This document shows, piece by piece, positions 16,202-23,043 of a stretch of 50,615 nucleotides of DNA. The DNA comes from JAVBLD01 sp031553705. GTDB taxonomy: Bacteria; Bacteroidota; Bacteroidia; Bacteroidales; Marinifilaceae. The number at the start of each line of letters is the position of its first letter. Position 1 is the first letter of the stretch. The notes beneath the pieces are model-generated. The model saw only the letters and a program-made list of their open reading frames with translations, was not told the DNA's origin and made no database searches. The stretch spans positions 1 to 50,615 of the forward strand of contig JAVBLD010000045.1 in NCBI GenBank assembly GCA_031553705.1, given 5' to 3'. The translations under genes were made by a program, and so were the position numbers.

Positions 16202-17125
16202 ATGGCTACAAAAGTATTAATAGCAACCGATAAACCTTTTGCTTCGGTTGCAGTAAAGGGGATTAGAGAAATAGTTGAAGCACATGGATTTGAATTGGTG
16301 TTGTTGGAGAAATATACCTCACCGGCTGAATTGATCGCGGCAGTGGCTGATGTGGATGCGATGATCATCCGCTCGGACAATGCTACCAAAGAGGTGATCG
16401 ATGCGGCTAAAAAACTGAAAGTGATTGTAAGAGCCGGTGCCGGTTATGATAATATCGACCTCGATGCTTGTACTGCTAAAGGAGTGGTTGCAATGAACAC
16501 TCCGGGACAAAATTCAAATGCAGTGGCAGAATTGGTGTTCGGAATGATGATATATCAGGCAAGATGTGCTTTTAGTGGCAAGTCGGGTACCGAACTGAAG
16601 GGTAAAAAAATAGGGATTCATGCCTATGGAAATGTAGGACAGCAGGTGGGACGCATCGCTAGAGGGTTTGATATGGAGGTATATGCTTTTGATCCGTTTA
16701 TGACCGACGAACAGATAAAAGCTGCCGGTGCTACACCGCTGCGTTCTGCCGACGAGTTGTATTCCAAGTGTGATTACGTATCTTTGCATATTCCGGCAAA
16801 TGATAAAACCAAAAAATCGATCAACTATGAGTTGTTGAATAAAATGCCTAAAGGAGGCGTGTTGGTAAATACAGCCCGGAAAGAGGTAATCGATGAAGCA
16901 GGTCTTATCAAACTGATGAACGATCGTCCCGATTTCCAATATATCGCCGACGTTGCTCCGGACAACACAGCAGACTTTGCTCCGTTTGCAGGTCGCTATT
17001 TCTTTACAGCGAAAAAGATGGGTGCACAAACCGAAGAGGCTAATATAAATGCCGGTTTGGCTGCTGCACGTCAGATTGTAGATTTTATAAAGAATGGCGA
17101 TGCCAAATTTAAAGTGAATAAATAA
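16202..17125 (+). CDS. serA: D-3-phosphoglycerate dehydrogenase, ACT-less lysine type
   Basis: It oxidises 3-phosphoglycerate to 3-phosphohydroxypyruvate for SerC. The NAD fold has IGIHAYGNVGQQVGR, followed by the acidic region FDPF. Catalytic Arg lies in the NTARKEVIDEAGL segment. At 307 aa it lacks the regulatory ACT and intervening domains of E. coli SerA. The usual catalytic His of the H-x-GA-T motif is Lys here (AKKMGAQTEEANINAG), as described for type IIIK enzymes. It lies 158 nt after serC, with a stem-loop between. Serine feedback through an ACT domain is not possible. Confidence 0.93.
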   Translation: MATKVLIATDKPFASVAVKGIREIVEAHGFELVLLEKYTSPAELIAAVADVDAMIIRSDNATKEVIDAAKKLKVIVRAGAGYDNIDLDACTAKGVVAMNTPGQNSNAVAELVFGMMIYQARCAFSGKSGTELKGKKIGIHAYGNVGQQVGRIARGFDMEVYAFDPFMTDEQIKAAGATPLRSADELYSKCDYVSLHIPANDKTKKSINYELLNKMPKGGVLVNTARKEVIDEAGLIKLMNDRPDFQYIADVAPDNTADFAPFAGRYFFTAKKMGAQTEEANINAGLAAARQIVDFIKNGDAKFKVNK

Positions 17126-17182
17126 AAAGCTTTTGTTGCAAAAACGAGCATTTATCTTTTAATTTTTTAGATTATATTCATT

Positions 17183-18433
17183 ATGGCAATAGTAAAACCA
17201 TTTAAAGGGTTACGTACACCGAACCAACAGATTTGTAAAGAGTTGGCATGTCTTCCGTATGATGTGATGAACTCGGAAGAGGCTGCACAGATGGCTGCCG
17301 GAAAACCGAAGTCGTTGCTTCATGTTACCCGCGCCGAAATAGATTGTCCCCCGGGAACGGACATCCACTCCGAAACAGTGTACCATAAAAGCGTTGAGAA
17401 CTTTAAAATGTTCCAGGAGAAGGGATGGTTGGTACAGGATCCGGAGGCCAAATTTTATATCTATGCACAGACAATGGAGGGTAGGACACAATATGGTATC
17501 GTAGGCTGTGCTGCATGCGAGGATTATATGAACGGAGTGATTAAAAAACACGAACTTACCCGTCCGGATAAGGAAGAGGACCGTATGATCCTGACCCGTT
17601 ATGTAAATGCAAATCTTGAGCCGGTATTTTTCTCATACAGAGCTGTTCCTGAAATTGACGCTATCGTCGAAAATATCGTAAAGAACCAGAAAGCCGATTA
17701 TGACTTTGTGGCTGAAGATGGATTCGGACATCATTTCTGGGCAATAAATAATCCGGAGACGAACAAACGTCTGGAAGAGTTGTTTGCTACCAAAGTACCT
17801 GCAACTTATGTAGCCGACGGTCACCACCGTACAGCTGCCGCTGCCCGTATCGGTGCCGAATATAGAGCAAAAAATCCGCACCATTCCGGCAAAGAGGAGT
17901 ATAACTTCTTTATGGCGGTTCACTTCCCGGATAATCAATTGAAGATTATCGATTATAACCGGGTGGTGAAAGATTTGAATGGTCTTAGTGAAGCGGAGTT
18001 ACTTACAAAACTTCAAAAATGTTTTGATGTAAAAGAGGTCGGTGCTGAAATTTACCATCCGGCTAAATTACATGAGTTCAGTATGTATATGGGCCGCAAA
18101 TGGTATTGTCTGACAGCAAAACCGGGTACTTATAATGATAATGACCCGATTGGCGTATTGGATGTGACCGTGCTTTCAAAGCATGTATTGGCCGATATTC
18201 TGGATATTCAGGATCTGAGGACTTCCACCAGGATTGACTTTGTCGGTGGTATCCGCGGATTGGGCGAATTGAAAAGAAGAGTTGACAACGGCGAGATGAA
18301 AGCGGCATTTGCCCTCTATCCCGTTTCGATGCAACAGTTACTGGATATCGCGGATACCGGTAATATCATGCCTCCGAAAACAACCTGGTTCGAACCGAAA
18401 CTGCGTTCAGGCCTGGTAATTCATAAGATTTAA
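17183..18433 (+). CDS. DUF1015-family protein linked to serine biosynthesis
   Basis: 416 residues with DUF1015 landmarks: VKPFKGLR at the start, CLPYDVMNSEEA, HELTRPDKEEDRM, PATYVADGHHRTAAAARIG and FVGGIRGLGEL. The DGHHRTAAA motif resembles a ParB-like nucleotide or phosphoryl site, so a kinase-like or serine-metabolic role is possible. It starts 57 nt after serA and is probably co-transcribed. A strong terminator follows. Function is unproven; the neighbourhood ties it to serine. Confidence 0.85.
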   Translation: MAIVKPFKGLRTPNQQICKELACLPYDVMNSEEAAQMAAGKPKSLLHVTRAEIDCPPGTDIHSETVYHKSVENFKMFQEKGWLVQDPEAKFYIYAQTMEGRTQYGIVGCAACEDYMNGVIKKHELTRPDKEEDRMILTRYVNANLEPVFFSYRAVPEIDAIVENIVKNQKADYDFVAEDGFGHHFWAINNPETNKRLEELFATKVPATYVADGHHRTAAAARIGAEYRAKNPHHSGKEEYNFFMAVHFPDNQLKIIDYNRVVKDLNGLSEAELLTKLQKCFDVKEVGAEIYHPAKLHEFSMYMGRKWYCLTAKPGTYNDNDPIGVLDVTVLSKHVLADILDIQDLRTSTRIDFVGGIRGLGELKRRVDNGEMKAAFALYPVSMQQLLDIADTGNIMPPKTTWFEPKLRSGLVIHKI

Positions 18434-18447
18434 TCGATCTTTCAGAT

Positions 18448-18693
18448 TTATAGGATAACATCGTGGATATAATTTGTATCCACGATGTTTTTTTTCGTTA
18501 TTTTTCTTGTAGTTTTATTTATTAACTTGTTAAATTTACGTAAATAAGCATTATTGTAGTAAAACATATTTACCTCGTAACAAGAAAAGATGATGAATGT
18601 TTTTCTGCGAAGATTGCCTGTAGTTTGTGCATTTAAGATTGAATTTGTGGTAATGGCACATAAAGTCATTAGCAAAACAATTAACTTTTTCAT
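18448..18693 (-). pseudogene. Remnant of a small secreted protein gene (signal peptide only), third copy
   Basis: The frame opens MKKLIVLLMTLCAITTNSIL and NAQTTG, a signal peptide closely like that of the secreted protein at 25848-26201. After about residue 26 it becomes Lys/Asn/Tyr-rich, without the Ig-like beta pattern, and its 3' end runs through the ser operon terminator. The upstream 70 bp (18694-18770) resemble the leader of the intact cassette, including TTGATGGGCT. I read it as the start of a third cassette copy cut short, though a genuine short secreted peptide is possible. Confidence 0.5.
18457..18495 (+). terminator. Strong rho-independent terminator after the ser operon
   Basis: A perfect 13-bp stem (AACATCGTGGATA at 18457-18469 with TATCCACGATGTT at 18477-18489, 7-nt loop) is followed by a run of T to 18495. 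Confidence 0.9.
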
Positions 18694-18771
18694 ATTTTAA
18701 AATTTTTAGTTTATATATTTAAGATTAATATTGATGGGCTTTATATTTTGCATTATAATAGATAACCAATT

Positions 18772-19375
18772 TTATCTTGAATTATTAAAACGATATTCGA
18801 AAGCAATAGCATAATAACAAGGAAATAGTTGTTTTGAGGTGTTGCTAATATACTGATCGTTTACTATGGTTGAGATATTACTTGTATGGTCGAGGATATC
18901 ATAGGCATTGAGTGAGATGCTTCCTTTCCGGCTTTTAAATAAGTGACAACCTATTGAAGCATTCAGGATATGATTTTCTATGGTTAAGGCTGAAAAATCG
19001 TTTTGGAAATATTCCATTGTATAGGAACCGGTCAAATAAGCTCTTCCCCGGAAATCCCATCGGATATTGGCTACTGCGGTTTCCGATAATGATTTATCAA
19101 TATATCCGACGTTGTTTTTAAACCAATTGTATTGTATATCGTTTTTGATATCAACTTTAAATTTGGACGAAAAATTAGAAGTCAGACTCATACCTACTTT
19201 ACCTGCCTGTTTATAGTTTCTGACTAATTTAAAATCAATGCCGGTATATTTTTTTCTTTTGATATATAGATGGTTGAAGCTTGTTGAAATTGTGCTTTTG
19301 TCATCTGAATCAGAAATGGAAAAACTATGATGATTAATATGTGTCTGAAAAGTATCATTTATATAAATTTAAATG
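18772..19375 (-). pseudogene. C-terminal fragment of an outer-membrane beta-barrel protein (degenerate copy)
   Basis: The translation (NFSSKFKVDIKNDIQYNWFK, IENHILNASIGC, LFKSRKGSISLNAYDILDHTSNIST, IAFEYRFNNSR) is homologous along its length to the last roughly 190 residues of the barrel gene at 23044-25764 and ends at the same C-terminus. The frame stays open upstream to about 19375 (SFSISDSDDKSTISTSFNHL), beyond the nominal ATG at 19191. The N-terminal 700 residues are absent. It follows a decayed small-protein gene as in the intact cassette. Confidence 0.8.
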
Positions 19376-19406
19376 TTATCTAGGGTTTTGTTTTTATATA
19401 AACAAA

Positions 19407-19433
19407 CAACTAACCGCCCATCCCGGTTAGTTG
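19407..19433 (-). promoter_or_regulatory. Hairpin between the decayed small protein and barrel fragment
   Basis: CAACTAACCG and CGGTTAGTTG form a perfect 10-bp stem around a 7-nt loop. On the minus strand the sequence reads GGGATGGGCGG through loop and stem, nearly as in the hairpin at 25808-25836 (GGGATGGGTGG), which sits at the same place in the intact cassette. Confidence 0.6.
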
Positions 19434-19448
19434 TAAATCAGTAATTAT

Positions 19449-19812
19449 TTATGGAGCATCATTGGCTATTTCTACTGTATAAAAAACGGTTGTTGAACCA
19501 TATTTATTTTTGACTATTACCGATCCGCTATGGCGTCCTTCCGGATCTATGAAATAGTAAGTGTATATTTGTCCTCTATTTGCGGATCTTCAATAAAATT
19601 AGAAGTAGTGGTGCATCCACATTCTGCAGCAGAGAGATCGTACCCAACATCAGAAGTTACTATAACTGTTATTGTGATTGATTCGCCAGGTTTAGCTACT
19701 GTTTTGCTTAATGTAACCTCAAGTAATGGAGGTTGTCCGGAGATCCTGTCCATAGAATCTACGCTGGTAGAGAGGAGACACATGGCAATTATGAATGTAA
19801 TAAACTTTTTAT
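19449..19812 (-). pseudogene. Small secreted Ig-like protein, start codon lost and frameshifted (second copy)
   Basis: The frame KKFITFIIAMCLLSTSVDSM (signal) plus VTLSKTVAKPGESITITVIV aligns with the intact protein at 25848-26201. Where that gene has ATGAAAAAG, this one has ATAAAAAG (near 19812-19805): the G of the start codon is missing. A second lesion lies near 19560: the first frame stops at 19547, while the adjacent frame continues YYFIDPEGRHSGSV and FYTVEIANDAP to a stop at 19449. Together these indicate a dead gene, unless start at an internal ATG (19783) and frameshifting rescue it. Confidence 0.7.
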
Positions 19813-19955
19813 GATTTTATGATTTAAAGTTTTTATATTTAGTATTTAATTTGATGGGCATATTATATCCAATAAATTAATTTGAATAGTTGCAATATAT
19901 GTATAATATATTTAAAATGCAGAAGTCGTTATTTGGTGTGACAGAAAAAAGATTT
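19813..19955 (-). repeat. Conserved leader of the secreted-protein cassette (copy 2)
   Basis: It shares ordered blocks with 26202-26342: TTTGATGGGC, ATAAATTAATTTGAATA, TTAAAATGCA and GGTGTGACAGAAAAAA (19935-19950 here). This is the region directly upstream of the small-protein gene and likely contains its promoter, though no TAnnTTTG is evident. Confidence 0.65.
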
Positions 19956-20252
19956 TTTTTATTTTTTTATGAAAAGTATTTAATTCAAGATATTATGAGC
20001 ATATCGAATCTTCTTAATGGCTTATAGATAGTTTTTTAATAAATACGTAGCACTTATTTTATTAATAACGTATTTTGCTTAAACAATAGGCAATAAATAG
20101 ACCATGTTATGTTCCTTGAATGAGGTGCTAAATTAAGCTTACAATAATTTTTTATAAAAACAGATAATTGTTTTCAGCTTAAGAATAAAATAACTTTATG
20201 TTTTTATATGAATCGATTTTTTTGTTTATGGATATAACAAAGGTAAGTGTTA
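19956..20252. other. AT-rich intergenic region without recognisable genes
   Basis: This stretch between the leader repeat and the endonuclease-fold gene is very AT-rich. I see only a weak inverted repeat (AAATACGT near 20040 with ACGTATTT near 20070). No gene, RNA or insertion sequence is recognisable. Confidence 0.5.
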
Positions 20253-21287
20253 TTAAACCTCTTTTTTAATTTTTTCGAGATATTGGTTGCTGAAATCGAT
20301 TTTCAGCTCTACCCAAAGGGGTAGGTGGTCTGAGATCTGGAATGTACGCCATTTTAAATAATATCCCTCGATCTCTTTTGCTGTTTTTTCTTGCGTGTAT
20401 TTTTGATCGAAGTATTTTTGATATGCGGATAGATCCTGTATGTTATAAACCGATTCGGTAAAATTGAATGCTCCTGATTTTTGTTCTTTTTCCGAGAAAA
20501 TGGTCATCCGGGGATCCAGTTTCAGGTGAAAAGCTATTTGGTCGTAATGTTTGGTTCTGCCTAAATCGGAAGGATGTTGTTTGATATCGTCCGGCACGAC
20601 AAAGCCGTTGTTCTCCAACGCTTTCATCGTAGCATCGCCACAATTTTTGATATTAAAATCCCCCAAAAGGATATAGCTGATATCTTCTTTTTTTGCCCGT
20701 TTGGACAGGAATCCTGCAATGGAGTTTATTTCAGCCAATCTTCTGGGGTCAACCCCCGACTCTTTTCCATAGTATATATGGACAGTAGTTAGATTAAATT
20801 TAAACCAACCGGCCTGGAATGCGACACAATAAGGAGTACGTGCGAACTGTAATGTTCCGTCAATCAATTTCTCGGGAGGCAGAACGACTTCTCCTGCCAA
20901 TTTTTTAAATGTAATTTTGCTTTTATCATATAAATATGCCATCCTTTCTCCTCCGCCTGCACTTCCTTCGGAACAATCGGTTACGATGTAGTCCCAATTG
21001 GGGTTGAGCAAAGAGACAAATTTCTCCAATCCTTTCAAATCGGCAGAAACTTCTTGAATCGCGACCAGGTCAAAACGGCTGACAATCTCAGCAATGTAAT
21101 AAAGGCTTTCAATCCGCCGATTATCCCCGAATTCACGGATATTCCAAGTGGCAAGTAAAAGGGTCTCGGAAGCCGTTTTTTGCGGAATCTGCATATCTAA
21201 CTGGCGACGTAATTGCAAAAGCTTATCGATTATCCGTAAACGTTCTTCTTTGTCTTTAATGTGCCGGAGCGGATGGTAGTAAGGCAT
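20253..21287 (-). CDS. Endonuclease/exonuclease/phosphatase-fold protein
   Basis: A 344-residue member of the metal-dependent EEP superfamily: LLLATWNIREFGDN (catalytic Asn), LVAIQEVS (metal Glu), VHIYYGK, ILLGDFNIK (GDFN), YDQIAFHL and the terminal ISDHLPLWVEL (SDHxP). There is no signal peptide, so it is probably cytoplasmic. A basic N-terminal helix (HIKDKEERLRIIDKLLQLRRQ) precedes the domain. The substrate (DNA, RNA or phosphoester) cannot be assigned. It is monocistronic between two cassette copies. Confidence 0.85.
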   Translation of the reverse strand: MPYYHPLRHIKDKEERLRIIDKLLQLRRQLDMQIPQKTASETLLLATWNIREFGDNRRIESLYYIAEIVSRFDLVAIQEVSADLKGLEKFVSLLNPNWDYIVTDCSEGSAGGGERMAYLYDKSKITFKKLAGEVVLPPEKLIDGTLQFARTPYCVAFQAGWFKFNLTTVHIYYGKESGVDPRRLAEINSIAGFLSKRAKKEDISYILLGDFNIKNCGDATMKALENNGFVVPDDIKQHPSDLGRTKHYDQIAFHLKLDPRMTIFSEKEQKSGAFNFTESVYNIQDLSAYQKYFDQKYTQEKTAKEIEGYYLKWRTFQISDHLPLWVELKIDFSNQYLEKIKKEV

Positions 21288-21460
21288 ATTTTTGAGAATA
21301 AGAGATATTTAATTATGCGAAAATATTAAAAATAATCGGATAATTAAAATACTATTAGAGAAGAAATTATACTTATAGAATTTGAGATAGTTTTAAGCGG
21401 ATGCGTCAAATCTATTCACAGAAATTCTTTTGTTTTTCTTTTTTACCAAATAAATCTTTT

Positions 21461-21468
21461 TATATTTG
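21461..21468 (+). promoter_or_regulatory. -7 box (TATATTTG) of the TetR operon
   Basis: An exact TAnnTTTG lies 72 nt before the TetR ATG. A palindromic operator begins 6 nt downstream, where transcription should start. Confidence 0.6.
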
Positions 21469-21473
21469 CATAC

Positions 21474-21489
21474 CATACCAAATGGTATG
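21474..21489. promoter_or_regulatory. Probable TetR-family operator overlapping the transcription start
   Basis: CATACC-AAAT-GGTATG is a perfect 6-bp inverted repeat with a 4-nt centre; an extra CATACC overlaps its left edge at 21469. Its position directly after the -7 box fits autorepression by the adjacent TetR-type gene. Confidence 0.65.
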
Positions 21490-21539
21490 TAAAAAAGGGA
21501 GAGAAAATAATGATCGACCATCGGTAAAATATTAAATGA

Positions 21540-22067
21540 ATGAAAAAAGTTGAGAAAATCAATTGGTTCACAGAAGGGTTCGGAATCCTGGAAAACGATG
21601 GTTTTGCCAGAATAACTATTGATAGCCTTTGTGAACGACTCCAATTAACGAAAGGTTCATTTTACCATCATTTTGGAAACATAGATGGTTATATAGCCGC
21701 ACTGGCCGATTATTGGCTGGAGGAGTATACTCTTTCCATTATTCGTAATGCAGATACTTTAAAAGGAGTGAAGTCGAAAAAAAGGACGATAGATAAACTG
21801 GTACTTGACCGGTCAATGAAATTGGAACAAACGGTCAGGGCATGGAGTTATTCCAATGAGATGGTCAGGAAACGGGTACAGGAGGCGGATCGGATCCGTC
21901 TGAAATATCTTATTGATATAGAGGTTCAAGATGGCAAAAGCCACTCCGAAGCCAGAGATATTGCAATGCTTACTTATGCGACTTTTGTGGGATTGCAGCA
22001 GCTATTTCCCGATCTGTCGAAAAAAGAACAGGAGCGTTTGAATCGGTTTTATTCATTTAAATTCTGA
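21540..22067 (+). CDS. TetR/AcrR-family transcriptional regulator
   Basis: The N-terminal helix-turn-helix reads ILENDGFARITIDSLCERLQ, then LTKGSFYHHFGNIDGYIAAL, the classic TetR DNA-binding pattern. The C-terminal roughly 115 residues are the ligand/dimer domain, with no recognisable ligand type. At 175 residues it is slightly short. It starts an operon with a four-helix membrane protein (8-nt gap) and a DUF2867 protein. The palindrome at 21474-21489 is the likely operator, so the operon is probably self-repressed and induced by a small molecule. Confidence 0.88.
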   Translation: MKKVEKINWFTEGFGILENDGFARITIDSLCERLQLTKGSFYHHFGNIDGYIAALADYWLEEYTLSIIRNADTLKGVKSKKRTIDKLVLDRSMKLEQTVRAWSYSNEMVRKRVQEADRIRLKYLIDIEVQDGKSHSEARDIAMLTYATFVGLQQLFPDLSKKEQERLNRFYSFKF

Positions 22068-22075
22068 AAAGTGCT

Positions 22076-22480
22076 ATGAATTACTTTTTTATTTCTGCGG
22101 GAACTCTTCTGTTTGTCTCCTTCCTTATCCATACCATCGCAGGGGATAAAGAGTACTGCAAACTGAATCCGGGAAAGCAACACGACAGGCCCGGCAAGAT
22201 GTTCGGATTTTGGCTGATGGGACGGTGCACATTCCAGATGGTAAGTATGGATTTGTTGTTAGGCTCGGTTTTTATCCTTCTTATGGGAGTAAATATAACT
22301 TCATTCAATTTCCATCTATCTCTTTTTATCGCCTTACTTTATTTCGGTTATCTTATAGCATGGTTACTGACTTTGTTTACATCGAAAGCCGGGCGGGAGA
22401 ATTACCTTAATCAAGGACAATGGATATTATTTTTGATCGTCTTCATATTGATAGTTTTAGGTATATATAATATTTTATGA
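22076..22480 (+). CDS. Small four-helix membrane protein of the TetR operon
   Basis: A 134-residue protein with four predicted membrane helices: residues about 2-22, 47-72, 77-100 and 113-133, separated by a polar loop (GDKEYCKLNPGKQHDRPGK) after the first. I do not recognise a named family. It begins 8 nt after the TetR stop and overlaps the next gene by 4 nt (ATGA), so it is co-regulated with both. It may act with the DUF2867 protein in membrane or lipid modification, but that is a guess from order only. Confidence 0.7.
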   Translation: MNYFFISAGTLLFVSFLIHTIAGDKEYCKLNPGKQHDRPGKMFGFWLMGRCTFQMVSMDLLLGSVFILLMGVNITSFNFHLSLFIALLYFGYLIAWLLTLFTSKAGRENYLNQGQWILFLIVFILIVLGIYNIL

Positions 22481-22995
22481 GAATTAGAAGAACAACTATT
22501 CCCTCAAGGGCGCTTATTTCGAACTATCTTCCGGCTAACTATACGGATGTGTTTGAATGCCTGATTTCCCACGGAAAGAAGATAACTGCCGACGATCTTA
22601 TGATTACTTTCTGGACAAACTCTCCGGGATGGGTAAATCGACTTTTTAGATTGCGCGATTGGATTGTCAAACCTTTCGGTATCCGGCCAGGTGGTAACGC
22701 GAGTAAGGAAAAATTAGAAGATGCGATCAAAAACGGCGGCTATTACGGATTTGTAAGTGTCGTGGCAAAATCGGATACGGAGACGGTTATCAGCGCCGAT
22801 GACAAGCATTTAAAAATGTATTTTTCAATCAGTACAGAGAATCCGGTTACCGGACAACAGAAATTGACGGTCACCACCGTCGTACATTTTCATAACTGGT
22901 TAGGATATGTTTATTTCTATGCGATTTATCCGTTTCATCAATTGATCGTACCAAGTATGATAAAGCATACGGTAAAAAAAATATTAAAATCCTGA
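22477..22995 (+). CDS. DUF2867-family protein
   Basis: 172 residues with the DUF2867 pattern: ANYTDVFECLIS near the N-terminus, FWTNSPGWVNRLFRLRDWIV, GGYYGFVSVVAKSDTETVIS, DDKHLKMYFSIS and the C-terminal HNWLGYVYFYAIYPFHQLIVPSMI. The fold is a START-like single domain in relatives, which suggests lipid or small hydrophobic ligand binding. It overlaps the membrane protein gene by 4 nt and closes the TetR operon. No catalytic residues are evident. Confidence 0.8.
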   Translation: MRIRRTTIPSRALISNYLPANYTDVFECLISHGKKITADDLMITFWTNSPGWVNRLFRLRDWIVKPFGIRPGGNASKEKLEDAIKNGGYYGFVSVVAKSDTETVISADDKHLKMYFSISTENPVTGQQKLTVTTVVHFHNWLGYVYFYAIYPFHQLIVPSMIKHTVKKILKS

Positions 22996-23043
22996 TAAAA
23001 GATATATACCGTTTTTATTCATAATATTAGTCGTGATCCCTGA

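Noticed and set aside
18448..18560. The 3' part of the third small-protein frame as coding sequence
   Set aside because: It runs through the strong ser operon terminator and loses the domain pattern, so only the signal-peptide part is credible.
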